The translations under genes and the position numbers were made by a program. From positions 372,001 through 436,000 of the forward strand of contig NZ_VRYH01000004.1 in NCBI RefSeq assembly GCF_008079445.1: 64,000 bases of DNA, read 5' to 3'. The notes below the pieces were generated by a model that was given only the letters and a program-made list of their open reading frames with translations, was not told the DNA's origin and did no database searches. This DNA comes from Aidingimonas lacisalsi. GTDB lineage: Bacteria; Pseudomonadota; Gammaproteobacteria; Pseudomonadales; Halomonadaceae. This document shows, piece after piece, positions 34,654-44,625 of the stretch (its first letter is position 1; the number at the start of each line of letters is the position of its first letter).

Positions 34654-37019
34654 CGCTGGCTCGCCTCGCCGACTTGTCGTGCATCACTCGCCCTCGCACT
34701 GAAGGCATCGGCTCGAGGCCCACCCAGCTCCCGGAGGGCATCGTAGGCGACGAATGCCTGCAGTAACGCCTCCAATAAGCGCTTGGCGCGACGCTGGCGC
34801 TGGCCTCCCAGCAAGCTGAGCAGTCGCGCCCTGACATCCATGGCCCAAGGGGAATCATCCTGCTCGAGACGCACCGCAATGGAGGCAAGGCCGCTCGCCA
34901 ACGATAACCTGAGGGACACATCGGCGCCCCCCATGCCGGCATCGTCGATGCCCTGCCACGCCTGCCTGGTCAGTGCCGGCAGTTCACCGTGAATCATTTG
35001 TCGCGCAATCAATGCACTACCCAGCTCACTATCGGGCGACGCCAGCCAGTAGCGTCGGCCCATTCGGCGGCCACTATCGGCATCGGTCAGCTCACCGAAC
35101 CACGCCGTCAACCCTACACCGTCTTGCGCACGAGCATCGTCGAGCGTACCTGACGCAACCTCCAACGCCGACAGTTGCATGACAATCCGCCGCCCCCGAT
35201 GCCTCAGCGTCAATGTCGTCACCGGCGATGCCAACGCTACCAACGACGCCATTGCCACTCGCTCGCTATCGCGCAGGACCTTGCTGTTATGTTGCGCCGC
35301 CGCGATCCAGGGCAATTGCCAGGCGGCCAACCACTCCATGATCGCCACCCCGGGACAACGGGCAAAGACATGTTCGGACACCCCCAGCGCATGGGATGCC
35401 CAGTCCAGGCGTTGTTCATCGGAGGCTGGCAAACGGTGGCGCTGCCAGCACAGCGGCAACGGGTTGCCAGCGCCATCCAGCATCTGCACGGGCATCGGCC
35501 ACGCGCTTCCTGCATGCTGAACGGGCCCCCACAATAGTGTCATACCCGCACTCGACTCACCCGCTTCACGGGCCATGGGCAGGACCTTTCGTTCCAGGGA
35601 CTGCCAGGCATCGGCCTGTTGTTGACGCGCTAAACCACATAGCGTCCAAGCCGCCTCAACGAGAGAGAACCCGGTGATCTCACGACGCAGTGAATCGAAC
35701 GCTGCCGTCAACGCGCGCCCCTGTCCGAGCAACCCTCGTGACAGCCGTTGCAACTGCGCACCTTGCACACTCATCTGTTCGGCATCGGGCGAATATGGCG
35801 AGTCACCGGCCGCTGACAGGGCCTGCTCGATGAGCGCCCGGCCATCGGCAAGAGCCAGATCCTCGGGCACCTGCTGGCCATACGAGACATAATGTAGCGT
35901 CAATCCGTGCCGCATGATGCTATCCAGCACCGGGCCAAGCCGTGCCGCTTCATCATGCTTGGTCAGGATACAGTGGTGGAGACTGCCGCCGGCACCGCTA
36001 ACCGCCTGCTTATACGTCGTCACGACGTCCTCGAGGGTGTCTCCCTGACTGGCAGCATTCAGAAGCAGCATCAGGTGTACGGGAATCACGCGATCATCGT
36101 TGACGGAACGCAGACGGGCCAGATCGGCGATTTGTCGTACCAACCGCTGGTCGCGCTGGCTCATGCCCACCGTATCGATGATGATCAGCGCCTTGTCGGC
36201 CAAGCGAGTCAGTTGCGAACTCAAGTCGGCCTCACTGTCGAGTGCGTACACCTCGATACCCAGCAAATCGGCATAGATGCGCAACTGCTCATGCGCACCG
36301 ACACGGTACCCGTCAGTCGTCACCAGCGCGACATGTTCACTGCCGTGCTGCATGACATACCGGGAGGCCAGCTTGGCCGTCGTCGTCGTCTTGCCTACCC
36401 CCGTCGGCCCGACCAAGGCAACGATACCGCCACTATCCAGCAACGGGATATCACTGTCCGGCGTCCGCAAGGATGACATCAGTTGTCGGATCAGCCAGTC
36501 ATCCAGGCCTGGATCATCGACAGGCAGTTGGGCTATCTCGTCAGGCAGCATTGCCAGCACATCGTCACTCAAGGCCACGCTGAATCCGGCACTGACCAGG
36601 CGATGACGCAGGCGAGACACCACGGACGATACGTCGGCAGCGTTGTCCGTTCCCTGACGACTCAGCATCGCCCGCATGTCTTGCATTTCACCCAGCAACT
36701 GGCGGCTCAAGGCAGCAAAATCATGATGACCGGGGAAGTCACTCTCTACAACGGAAGGCTGCGCTGCCGATGGTATCGAGCTCGCAGGCGCCGCGTCGTC
36801 CTGGACCGTCGCTCTGACAGGTTCGGATGCCGATATCGTTGATTCTTCCGCATTGGCAGATGACGTCATGCGTCCATGGTCTGCATCGGCCAGGGCGAGG
36901 ACCTCGACGCCCTCGTCGGTGCGCCGATTGGAGAGAATGAGCGCATCATCTCCCAGAGCGGCGCGAACTTCACGCATTGCCTCGCGGCTATTGTCACCTA
37001 CGAAACGCCGGACACTCAT
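34650..37019 (-). CDS. flhF: Flagellar biosynthesis GTPase FlhF, with long C-terminal extension
   Basis: SRP-type GTPase that governs flagellum placement and number. The N-terminus MSVRRFVGDNSREAMREVR is typical, followed by a variable linker and the NG domain: G1 GPTGVGKTTTTAKLA (204-218), TTDGYRVGA, IDTVGMSQRD (282-290; usually DTAG), and TKHDEA (353-358; usually TKLDEA). The usual FlhF ends near residue 403. Here about 385 more residues follow, moderately hydrophobic and Trp-rich with long helical stretches, with no domain I recognise. At 789 residues it is nearly twice the common length. It overlaps flhA and the flhG-like gene by ATGA. Confidence 0.9.
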   Translation of the reverse strand: MSVRRFVGDNSREAMREVRAALGDDALILSNRRTDEGVEVLALADADHGRMTSSANAEESTISASEPVRATVQDDAAPASSIPSAAQPSVVESDFPGHHDFAALSRQLLGEMQDMRAMLSRQGTDNAADVSSVVSRLRHRLVSAGFSVALSDDVLAMLPDEIAQLPVDDPGLDDWLIRQLMSSLRTPDSDIPLLDSGGIVALVGPTGVGKTTTTAKLASRYVMQHGSEHVALVTTDGYRVGAHEQLRIYADLLGIEVYALDSEADLSSQLTRLADKALIIIDTVGMSQRDQRLVRQIADLARLRSVNDDRVIPVHLMLLLNAASQGDTLEDVVTTYKQAVSGAGGSLHHCILTKHDEAARLGPVLDSIMRHGLTLHYVSYGQQVPEDLALADGRALIEQALSAAGDSPYSPDAEQMSVQGAQLQRLSRGLLGQGRALTAAFDSLRREITGFSLVEAAWTLCGLARQQQADAWQSLERKVLPMAREAGESSAGMTLLWGPVQHAGSAWPMPVQMLDGAGNPLPLCWQRHRLPASDEQRLDWASHALGVSEHVFARCPGVAIMEWLAAWQLPWIAAAQHNSKVLRDSERVAMASLVALASPVTTLTLRHRGRRIVMQLSALEVASGTLDDARAQDGVGLTAWFGELTDADSGRRMGRRYWLASPDSELGSALIARQMIHGELPALTRQAWQGIDDAGMGGADVSLRLSLASGLASIAVRLEQDDSPWAMDVRARLLSLLGGQRQRRAKRLLEALLQAFVAYDALRELGGPRADAFSARASDARQVGEASQR

Positions 37020-39100
37020 TCACGACCTCCTACCAGGCTGGTCACGCGCAGGGTTCGATCATCAGGGATTTCCGCTTGAGACATGACGACCAGGTGCCGC
37101 ATGCGTCGACGCAGGAATCGGGCCAGTAAGGCACGCAGCGAATGCTGAACGACCAGCACAGGAGGCTCGCCGGACTTTTCCTGACGCTGCAGGGCCGCTT
37201 CGGTCTGCTGCATCAGATTATCGGCCAGCCCCGGTTCCAATGCACCGCCACTATTCATGGCCTGCATCAGGACCTGTTCGAGTTGCGCATCGAGTCCCAT
37301 AACATGCATTTCGCCACTGCCCGGGAACCATTGCTGAGTAATGGCCCGACCAAGCGCAACCCGAATTTGAGCCGTCAATTCGTTAGGATCCGTTTGATGG
37401 GGAGCATGCTCGGCCAACGTATCCATGATGGTACGCATGTCCCGTATCGACACTTCCTCGTCGAGCAGGTTTTGCAGGATACGCTGCAGGACCGTTAGCG
37501 AAATTGCCTTGGGCACGACTTCCTCGACCAGCGACTTCTGGTCTTCGCCCAACTTGTCGAGCAACTGCTGCACTTCCGCACGCCCCAGCATCTCGCTGGC
37601 ATGCCGATGCAACAAGTGGTTGAGATGCGTTGCTACCACAGTGCTCGCATCCACGACGGTATAGCCATAGACCTGTGCGTGTTCACGCTGACCGCTGTCG
37701 ATCCACACCGCCGGCAAGCCGAAGGCAGGATCCTCGGTCGGCGTACCGTCGACATGACCTGACACCTGCCCCGGATCGATTGCCAGCCACTTGCCCGGGT
37801 ACGCCTCTGCCTGACCGATTTCGACCCCTTTCAAAGCGATCGCGTAACTATTGGCACCGAGTTCGAGATTGTCACGTATGTGCACCACGGGCGGCAGAAA
37901 CCCCACTTCCTGGGCAAACTTCTTGCGCACGCTCTTGATGCGAGCCAGCAATTCGCCTTCCTGTCGGTGGTCTACCAGAGGAATCAAGCGGTGTCCGACC
38001 TCCAGTCCGAGCGTATCGACCAATTGAACGTCATCCCAGCTCGCTTCAGGCGCTTCTGGAGGTGGCGGCGGTTCCGCCTGGGTCGCCGATTCGACCAACT
38101 CACGCTCCTGTCGACGCATCAGATACCAAGCCAGAGACCCCAGCAGTACAGTGAAAATCAAGAAGACCAGGTTGGGCATCCCGGGAACCAGACCCAGTAA
38201 CCCCATGACAGCCGCTGCAAGGATCAGTACCTGCGGATTGACGAACAACTGCCCCATCATCTGTTGCCCGACATCCTGATCGGTAGTGACGCGTGACACC
38301 GTCACGCCGGCGGCAGTGGAAATGACCAGAGCGGGGATCTGCGCCACCAGTCCATCGCCGATCGTCAATAGGGTGTAGGTCTGAGCGGCGTTGGTGAAGC
38401 TGAGATCGTGCTGCAGCATGCCGATCAGCAGCCCCCCGATGACGTTCACGATCATGATGATCAAACCCGCAACCGCATCGCCACGCACGAATTTACTGGC
38501 CCCATCCATCGACCCGTAGAAATCGGCTTCCTGGGCTACATCGGAACGCCGCTGGCGCGCGTCCTCCTCACCGATCAACCCGGCGTTGAGATCGGCATCG
38601 ATCGCCATCTGCTTGCCTGGCATGGCATCGAGCATGAAGCGCGCACCCACTTCCGCGATGCGCCCCGCGCCTTTGGTAATGACCATGAAGTTGATGATCA
38701 CGAGAATCATGAAGACGACCAGCCCGACAGCGAAATTCCCACCGACCAGGAAGGAGCCGAAGGCTTCGATCACTTTACCGGCTGCATCGCCCCCCTGATG
38801 CCCTTCCATCAACACGACGCGGGTCGACGCCACGTTCAATGACAGGCGAAGCAACGTGGTGAAAAGCAACACGGCCGGAAATGCGGCAAAGTCCAATGGC
38901 TTCTGAGTGAACATGCTAACCAACAGCACCATCACCGCCATGGCTATGTTGAACGTAAACAGCAGATCAAGCAGGAAAGGCGGCAACGGCAGGATCATCA
39001 TGGCCAGAATCATGATGATCAGTACCGGTCCGGCCAGCAGTTTCATGCGGACGTCATTCATCCAGTCATGACGTCCCAGATAATCGCGTAACGCACTCAT
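37016..39100 (-). CDS. flhA: Flagellar type III export protein FlhA
   Basis: Major membrane component of the flagellar export gate. The 694 residues have about eight membrane helices in the first 320 residues, with the FHIPEP-family segments FNIAMAVMVLLVSMF, LPAVLLFTTLLRLSLNVASTR (here preceded by AAF) and GDAVAGLIIMIVNVIGG. The large cytoplasmic domain follows (VRKKFAQEVGFLPPVVHIRD). It follows flhB by four bases of overlap and precedes flhF. Confidence 0.96.
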   Translation of the reverse strand: MSALRDYLGRHDWMNDVRMKLLAGPVLIIMILAMMILPLPPFLLDLLFTFNIAMAVMVLLVSMFTQKPLDFAAFPAVLLFTTLLRLSLNVASTRVVLMEGHQGGDAAGKVIEAFGSFLVGGNFAVGLVVFMILVIINFMVITKGAGRIAEVGARFMLDAMPGKQMAIDADLNAGLIGEEDARQRRSDVAQEADFYGSMDGASKFVRGDAVAGLIIMIVNVIGGLLIGMLQHDLSFTNAAQTYTLLTIGDGLVAQIPALVISTAAGVTVSRVTTDQDVGQQMMGQLFVNPQVLILAAAVMGLLGLVPGMPNLVFLIFTVLLGSLAWYLMRRQERELVESATQAEPPPPPEAPEASWDDVQLVDTLGLEVGHRLIPLVDHRQEGELLARIKSVRKKFAQEVGFLPPVVHIRDNLELGANSYAIALKGVEIGQAEAYPGKWLAIDPGQVSGHVDGTPTEDPAFGLPAVWIDSGQREHAQVYGYTVVDASTVVATHLNHLLHRHASEMLGRAEVQQLLDKLGEDQKSLVEEVVPKAISLTVLQRILQNLLDEEVSIRDMRTIMDTLAEHAPHQTDPNELTAQIRVALGRAITQQWFPGSGEMHVMGLDAQLEQVLMQAMNSGGALEPGLADNLMQQTEAALQRQEKSGEPPVLVVQHSLRALLARFLRRRMRHLVVMSQAEIPDDRTLRVTSLVGGRE

Positions 39101-40272
39101 CGAGGCTCCTCGCTTGATTCATCGCCTGATGCTCCTCCGGTACGAGGACCATCCATCGCCGCCGGTACCGGCAAGTCACCGGGAGTATCAGGCACATCGC
39201 CACCATCCTGCTGTACCCGTTTGAGTCGAAATGCCCATGCCAGCACCTCGGCGGTCGCCGTATACAGGTCGACCGGAATCTCCTGATCGAGATCGACATT
39301 GTGATAAAGCGCTCGCGCCAGTGGCGGCGCCTCCAGACGAGGTATGGCATGTTCATCACCGAGCTCGCGGATGTTGGCCGCCACGGTATCGGCGCCTTTG
39401 GCCACCACGCGCGGCGCCGACATGTGGCTGTCCTCGTACTGCAAGGCCACGGCATAATGCGAAGGGTTCGTCACGATGACATCCGCTTCCGGCACCTTGC
39501 TCATCATCCGCCCCCGCGCCATGGCCTGTTGTTGGGAACGAATCCGTGCCTTGACTTGAGGATCCCCCTCGGATTCCTTGTGCTCGCGCTTGATTTCATC
39601 CTTGGTCATGCGCAGTTTCTTGTTGTGGCTCCACAGTTGGAACGGCACATCGATCAAGATCACCACGACCAGCATCAGCACCATCAGACCACACGCCATG
39701 GCCGCCATGTTCAAGGCGGTAGCGACGCCCTGTTGAACCGGCTGATCCATCAGCGACATGTACTTGCCCTTATTGAAAAACAAGAAGGACAAGCCAACGC
39801 CTCCCACCAATCCGGACTTGGCGATCCCCTTGGCCAGCTCGGCTAGCGCTTGTGACGAAAAAATCCGTTTGATGCCCTTGAAAGGGTTGAGCTTACCGAG
39901 TTGTGGCTTGAGCGACTTGGCCGAAATCAACCAACCACCGAGCAGAGCCGGCGCCACCAATGCCAGCACCCCGAGCAACAGAAACAGCGGTAACATGATC
40001 TTCAAGGTGCGCTGGCCAAGCTCCCACGCTGCAATGAGCATGGACTCATCCTGAAAGGCCTGGCGTCGTTCGAACAGGAAGGCTTGCTCCATGACCAGGC
40101 CCAATTGATCCTGCAGCAACGAGCCCATCGACCAGAATCCGGCGACCCCACCCAGTAGCAACATGAACGTGGTCAACTCGCGCGAGCGCGCAACCTGGCC
40201 CTCTTCACGGGCTTTCTCCAAGCGTCGCGGCGTCGGGTCTTCGGTCTTTTCCTGATCGTCTTCTTCGGCCAT
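39097..40272 (-). CDS. flhB: Flagellar type III export switch protein FlhB
   Basis: Substrate-specificity switch of the export apparatus. The 391 residues have four membrane helices and a cytoplasmic domain with the autocleavage site NPSH at 269-272. Most FlhB proteins have NPTH; Ser at the third position should still permit cleavage after Asn269. The C-terminal tail (about residues 355-391) is Pro-, Gly- and acid-rich. It is the first gene of the flhB-flhA-flhF-flhG-like-flhE unit and is preceded by an FlhDC-type box. Confidence 0.96.
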   Translation of the reverse strand: MAEEDDQEKTEDPTPRRLEKAREEGQVARSRELTTFMLLLGGVAGFWSMGSLLQDQLGLVMEQAFLFERRQAFQDESMLIAAWELGQRTLKIMLPLFLLLGVLALVAPALLGGWLISAKSLKPQLGKLNPFKGIKRIFSSQALAELAKGIAKSGLVGGVGLSFLFFNKGKYMSLMDQPVQQGVATALNMAAMACGLMVLMLVVVILIDVPFQLWSHNKKLRMTKDEIKREHKESEGDPQVKARIRSQQQAMARGRMMSKVPEADVIVTNPSHYAVALQYEDSHMSAPRVVAKGADTVAANIRELGDEHAIPRLEAPPLARALYHNVDLDQEIPVDLYTATAEVLAWAFRLKRVQQDGGDVPDTPGDLPVPAAMDGPRTGGASGDESSEEPR

Positions 40273-40337
40273 GGCCCGTTTATCAGTTCAGGCTGGAATT
40301 AGGACATCGGGCATTATCGGAAAAGATCGGCAACGGC

Positions 40338-40380
40338 AATACGCCGAACAGCGTGACGAATCGTGCGCTAATTCACGATT
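40338..40380 (-). promoter_or_regulatory. Candidate FlhD4C2 box upstream of flhB
   Basis: On the plus strand: AATAC-GCC-GAACAGCG, 12 bases, CGCTAATT-CA-CGATT. Against the enterobacterial pattern AAYGS-N2/3-AAATARCG, N10-12, and its inverted copy, the left half fits 10 of 13 and the right half 11 of 13 positions. It lies in the 153-base cheZ-flhB gap, 66 bases before the flhB start. The same region contains an exact inverted repeat, AATCGTG-N8-CACGATT (40359-40380). In E. coli flhBAE is a class 2 FlhDC target. Confidence 0.5.
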
Positions 40381-40425
40381 GCCACGTGCTCGGCATCAAG
40401 GTGGGAAGCAATAACCGCAGGTGGA

Positions 40426-41109
40426 TCAAAAGCCCAGCTCGTCGAGCAGGTCGTCCACCTGATCCTGAGAGTTAACGACATCCTCTCCCTCAGGTTTGAC
40501 TTGCGGGCCGTTCAGCAATGACTCCTCGCGCTGCTCGTCAGCCTTCCATTGACCTTCGGCACGCTTCTGCATCGCTTCACGCCCTTCACTCTCAGGGACA
40601 CTATCGAGCAGCACTTGAACCAACTGATGTTCGATCTCACGGATCACATCCATCATTTTCTTGATCACCTGGCCGGTCAGGTCCTGAAAATCCTGGGCCA
40701 TCATGATTTCCATCAACTCGGCATTGGTAGCCTGTGTCTGCGCGGGGACGTTACCGAGATAGGCGCGCGTATCGTTGACCAACTCCTTGGCCTGATCCAG
40801 CTCGATGGGATCGGCGAACCATGCCTGCCAGCGTTCATCGAGTGCCTGGGCCTGGGCCCCCATATCATCCTGAATGGGTTGAGCCCGATCGATGGCATTC
40901 AATGCTCGCTCAGCCGCCTGCTCCGTCATGGAACCCACATAACTCAGGCGATCACGGGCGTCCGGAATAGCCTCAGCAGCACGCTCGATCTCCTTGTCCA
41001 ACCCAAGCTCGCGCATGTTTTCACGCAGCATACGTGTCAAATGACCGATACGCTGGACAAGCTCATCCTGAGCATTCGGTTGCGATGCATCCTGTGAATT
41101 ATCACTCAT
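40426..41109 (-). CDS. cheZ: Chemotaxis protein CheZ
   Basis: Phosphatase of CheY-phosphate. The 227-residue protein is helical and acidic, with the catalytic segment [20 protein letters not shown] (the Asp and Gln that position water are present). The C-terminus [12 protein letters not shown] matches the CheY-binding tail of E. coli CheZ. I choose the ATG at 41109, seven bases after AGGAA; an ATG at 41115 is too close to that site. It follows cheY by 21 bases. Confidence 0.95.
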   Translation of the reverse strand: MSDNSQDASQPNAQDELVQRIGHLTRMLRENMRELGLDKEIERAAEAIPDARDRLSYVGSMTEQAAERALNAIDRAQPIQDDMGAQAQALDERWQAWFADPIELDQAKELVNDTRAYLGNVPAQTQATNAELMEIMMAQDFQDLTGQVIKKMMDVIREIEHQLVQVLLDSVPESEGREAMQKRAEGQWKADEQREESLLNGPQVKPEGEDVVNSQDQVDDLLDELGF

Positions 41110-41130
41110 GACCATTTCCTCTTGAGGCCG

Positions 41131-41520
41131 TTACTTGCCCAGCTTCTCGAAGATCTTGTTCAGCTTCTCTTCAAGCGTGGCGGCGGTGAACGGCTTTACC
41201 ACGTAGCCATTCGCCCCGGCTTGGGCAGCCGCAATGATGTTTTCCTTCTTGGCCTCGGCAGTCACCATCAACACAGGCAGTTCCTTCAGGGCATCATCCT
41301 CACGGATCTGCTTCAGCATTTCCAGGCCATCCAGATTGGGCATGTTCCAATCGGAAACGACGAATTCGAAATTACCGTTCTTGAGCTTGGACAGACCATC
41401 CTGGCCATCCTCGGCTTCCTCGACATTGGTGAACCCCAATTCCTTGAGTAGGCTACGTACTATCCGCCTCATGGTCGGAAAGTCATCCACCACCAAGATG
41501 CTCATGTTTTTGTCGGCCAT
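41131..41520 (-). CDS. cheY: Chemotaxis response regulator CheY
   Basis: Single-domain receiver that, once phosphorylated by CheA, binds the flagellar switch. The 129 residues have Asp12, Asp13, the phosphorylated Asp57 (SDWNMP), Thr87 and Lys109 (VVKPF), numbered exactly as in E. coli. It sits between an mcp gene and cheZ in the cheB-mcp-cheY-cheZ unit. Confidence 0.96.
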   Translation of the reverse strand: MADKNMSILVVDDFPTMRRIVRSLLKELGFTNVEEAEDGQDGLSKLKNGNFEFVVSDWNMPNLDGLEMLKQIREDDALKELPVLMVTAEAKKENIIAAAQAGANGYVVKPFTAATLEEKLNKIFEKLGK

Positions 41521-41582
41521 TGCTGCTCCTCGTTACTTCATCGCAAGTAGGCGTGACCGACCCCATGTCGGCCACGAACTGG

Positions 41583-43334
41583 TCAAAATTCTTCCCAATC
41601 GTCTTCAGTGACAGTGTCTTGTTGCTTCGCTGGTTGCGAAGCGGACCGAGTCTGCAGACCGCGTTGGCCAGATGTCGGCTCGTTTTGTTGTTGACTCTCT
41701 TCCTGAGACACAGTATCGCCTGGACGGCCGTCCTCACGTCGCGTTGACCCGGAAGAAGTCGACAGTCCCTTCTTCTCTCCCGCTAGCCGGAAGACCGAGA
41801 CGGCTTGCTCGAGGCGATTGGCCTGCTCTTCCAGCGATACGGCTGCCGTGGCTGCCTCTTGCACGAGAGCCGCGTTCTGCTGAGTGACCTGGTCCATCTG
41901 GTTGACTGCATGGCTGACCTGCTCGATACCGTCGCTCTGCTCCTGCGATGCAGACGAGATCTCGTCCATGATGTCGGTGACTCGTCTGACCGAGGCAACG
42001 ACTTCCGTCATCGTCTCTCCTGCCTGTTCGACCAGATTCGATCCTTCCTGGACCTGAGTCACGGACGTATCGATCAACTCCTTGATTTCCTTGGCCGCCG
42101 ATGCGCTACGTCCCGCCAGGTTCCGAACCTCGCCGGCAACCACGGCGAACCCACGCCCCTGTTCTCCTGCACGCGCCGCCTCGACGGAAGCATTCAGTGC
42201 CAGGATATTGGTCTGAAAGGCAATGGAGTCGATCATTCCGGTAATGTCGGCAATTTGCTGAGAGCTACCGGAAATACCATGCATTGTCTTGATGACACGA
42301 TCGACCACTTCTCCGCCACGTTCGGCAGTACTCGACGCGTCGGTCGCCAGACCGCTGGCCTGACGCGCATTGTCGGCGTTCTGTTTCACCGTGGTGGTCA
42401 ACTGCTCCATGCTGGTAGCCGTTTCCTGCAGCGACGAGGCCTGTTGTTCGGTCCGCGATGACAGGTCCGAGTTGCCGGTAGCAATTTCACGGGTACCGAC
42501 ATGGATGGAGTTACTACTGTCACGAACCGTCGCAACCGTTTTGCTCAGTCCCTGCTGCATCTTTTGCATGGCGCGGAACAGTTGCGAGATCTCGTTGCGA
42601 CCATTCACCCGAATATCATGGGAAAGGTCTGCCTCGGAGATGGCTTCCAGGTTCGTTACGGCCTCGCGGAGCGGCTGAATGACCAACTTTCGCAGTCCCA
42701 GATAAATCAATACCAGCAACAGGACCGTAACACCGATGACAGCAAGACCGATCCATTGAAAACGCTCGACTTGTCCCTCGTAACCCGCCATTTGCTCATC
42801 GCCACGCCGATTGGCGTATCTGACGAACTCAGTCATGTTCGCTGCCAACGCTTCCGTCGGCTCCTGCAATCCTTCACGCAACTCGTTGTAAAGCGGGGTG
42901 TTCGCCTGCTCGAGAGCCTCGACCTGCTCAGCGACTACGTCAAAGATCCCATCGAAATTCGACTGGATTGTCGTCGCCAATTCGCGCCCCTGGTCCGTCT
43001 TGGGCGTATCGACGAAGTTCTGGTAACGCGCCTGCGAGCGTTCCAGCTTGTCCTTGGCCTTGGCCAGTTCCGCCTGGGAAAGATCCATCCGCCCCAACAT
43101 GATGTGATTCGAAGCGATCTCCAGACTGATACGAGTCGAGTTGAGCAGTGCGTCGGCGCGGTTGATTTCGTTCAACTGCTCGACATTGATCTGATTGATC
43201 GTCTGCAGCGACTCATCGGCCGAACGATTGGCGACATAGCCAAGCGACGCAATGATGGCAATGAACAGCGCAAAGCAGAGCAGTACGCAGCTCATCGCGA
43301 CATTGATACTCAAGTTGCGTAGTAGTGATCTCAT
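41583..43334 (-). CDS. Methyl-accepting chemotaxis protein with CheR/CheB tether
   Basis: A 583-residue transmembrane receptor: first helix at about 12-34, a periplasmic four-helix-bundle-type sensor (35-188), second helix (189-211), HAMP, and a 36-heptad signalling domain whose tip carries [19 protein letters not shown] and [18 protein letters not shown]. The C-terminus ends DDWEEF, matching the xWxxF pentapeptide that binds CheR and CheB. Its ligand is unknown. It lies between cheB and cheY. Confidence 0.93.
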   Translation of the reverse strand: MRSLLRNLSINVAMSCVLLCFALFIAIIASLGYVANRSADESLQTINQINVEQLNEINRADALLNSTRISLEIASNHIMLGRMDLSQAELAKAKDKLERSQARYQNFVDTPKTDQGRELATTIQSNFDGIFDVVAEQVEALEQANTPLYNELREGLQEPTEALAANMTEFVRYANRRGDEQMAGYEGQVERFQWIGLAVIGVTVLLLVLIYLGLRKLVIQPLREAVTNLEAISEADLSHDIRVNGRNEISQLFRAMQKMQQGLSKTVATVRDSSNSIHVGTREIATGNSDLSSRTEQQASSLQETATSMEQLTTTVKQNADNARQASGLATDASSTAERGGEVVDRVIKTMHGISGSSQQIADITGMIDSIAFQTNILALNASVEAARAGEQGRGFAVVAGEVRNLAGRSASAAKEIKELIDTSVTQVQEGSNLVEQAGETMTEVVASVRRVTDIMDEISSASQEQSDGIEQVSHAVNQMDQVTQQNAALVQEAATAAVSLEEQANRLEQAVSVFRLAGEKKGLSTSSGSTRREDGRPGDTVSQEESQQQNEPTSGQRGLQTRSASQPAKQQDTVTEDDWEEF

Positions 43335-43389
43335 GCCGACAGTTCCTCTTTACCGTTATCGTTATCAGTTTGCTGTCTACCCGCTTCGC

Positions 43390-44451
43390 TCAGACGCGTT
43401 GCGCGCGCCCCGAATCGGCAGCCAGTTTCATCAGGCGCGGCGCGATATCCTCAAGCGACACCACGTCATCGACCCCACCCAGCGCGACCGCTTCACGCGG
43501 CATACCGAATACCACGCAGCTCGCTTCATTCTGAGCGACCGTACGCGCACCGGCCTTTTTCATTTCCAGCAAACCCGCTGCGCCATCCTTGCCCATACCG
43601 GTGAGCAGAACCCCAATGGCATTACGGCCGGCGACTTGCGCAGCCGAGTGAAACAGCACATCGACCGAAGGTCGGTGGCGGTTGACAGGCGCACCGTCAT
43701 CCAGCTTCACGACGTAATTCGCACCACTACGCCCCAGCTTGAGATGCGTGTCGCCCGGCGCGATATAGGCATGTCCGGGCAGGATACGCTCACCTTCCTG
43801 CGCTTCCTTGACCGTGATACGGCATAACTTGTCGAGCCGTTCAGCGAAGGATCGTGTGAAACCACCCGGCATATGCTGGGTAATCAATACTGCCGGGGAG
43901 TTGGGTGGCAGCGGTTCCAGGACACTACGAATCGCTTCGGTTCCGCCGGTGGAAGCACCGATGATCAACAGTTTTTCACTGGAAATCATCGGTGCCTCCA
44001 CCGCCTTGGGCGCCGGCTTGTCCTTACGCCGTGCCTGGCGAGGCCGCGAACGAGCAGCGGCGCGAATCTTGTCGCCGATCAGCTCGCCGTACTCCATCAT
44101 TCCACTACGAATTCCCAGTGATGGCTTGGCAAGAAAATCCACGGCACCAAGCTCCAACGCCCTCAACGTCACTTCCGACCCTGCCTGGGTCAGCGACGAC
44201 ACCATCAGTACCGGCATGGGGCGTAGCCGCATCAGCCGTTCGAGGAAATCCAGCCCATCCATGCGCGGCATTTCGACGTCCAGCGTCAGCACATCGGGAT
44301 TGTGTTGCTTGATCAAATCCCTGGCAGCCAGGGGGTCCGGAGCCACGGCGACGACTTCCATGTCGGCATGGCTATTGATGATTTCGGTCATCAGGTCACG
44401 AATCAACGCCGAGTCATCGACGCAAAGGACCTTGATTTTCGCTGCGCTCAA
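43390..44451 (-). CDS. cheB: Chemotaxis protein-glutamate methylesterase/deamidase CheB
   Basis: Removes methyl groups from receptors. The receiver domain has phospho-acceptor Asp58 ([16 protein letters not shown]), followed by a linker and the methylesterase domain with the Ser-His-Asp triad in [18 protein letters not shown] and [12 protein letters not shown] choose a TTG start at 44451 (353 residues, [13 protein letters not shown]), because AAGGAG lies seven bases upstream. The in-frame ATGs at 44469 and 44547 lack a site, and the latter would include the sigma-28 promoter. It heads a second chemotaxis unit behind that promoter. Confidence 0.93.
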   Translation of the reverse strand: MSAAKIKVLCVDDSALIRDLMTEIINSHADMEVVAVAPDPLAARDLIKQHNPDVLTLDVEMPRMDGLDFLERLMRLRPMPVLMVSSLTQAGSEVTLRALELGAVDFLAKPSLGIRSGMMEYGELIGDKIRAAARSRPRQARRKDKPAPKAVEAPMISSEKLLIIGASTGGTEAIRSVLEPLPPNSPAVLITQHMPGGFTRSFAERLDKLCRITVKEAQEGERILPGHAYIAPGDTHLKLGRSGANYVVKLDDGAPVNRHRPSVDVLFHSAAQVAGRNAIGVLLTGMGKDGAAGLLEMKKAGARTVAQNEASCVVFGMPREAVALGGVDDVVSLEDIAPRLMKLAADSGRAQRV

Positions 44452-44515
44452 GGCGTATCTCCTTTCCATTGTCGCAACGCCCAGCCAATGGCGTGACGCG
44501 CATCCGATATAGGCG

Positions 44516-44542
44516 ATATCGGCCAACGTACCGATGTCTTTA
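44516..44542 (-). promoter_or_regulatory. Sigma-28 promoter of cheB
   Basis: Minus strand: TAAAGACA, 11 bases, GCCGATAT, against the E. coli consensus TAAAGTTT-N11-GCCGATAA. It is 65 bases upstream of the cheB TTG start and just downstream of the cheR terminator. Confidence 0.88.
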
Positions 44543-44551
44543 ATCAAACCG

Positions 44552-44584
44552 ACAAAGAAAATGGCCCATGAAGCATCATGGGCC
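44552..44584 (-). terminator. Terminator after cheR
   Basis: A perfect 9-base stem GGCCCATGA/TCATGGGCC with a four-base loop (44572-44575), followed on the minus strand by ATTTTCTTT. It lies 41 bases after the cheR stop and separates the motA-cheR unit from the cheB unit. Confidence 0.85.
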
Positions 44585-44625
44585 GAGGGAGGAGGGAAAA
44601 TGACGTACTTGAGACGTCGCTAAGC

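Noticed and set aside
44452-44547. Longer CheB starting at the ATG at 44547
   Set aside because: It would place the sigma-28 promoter inside the coding sequence; the TTG at 44451 has a strong AAGGAG site and gives the normal N-terminus.
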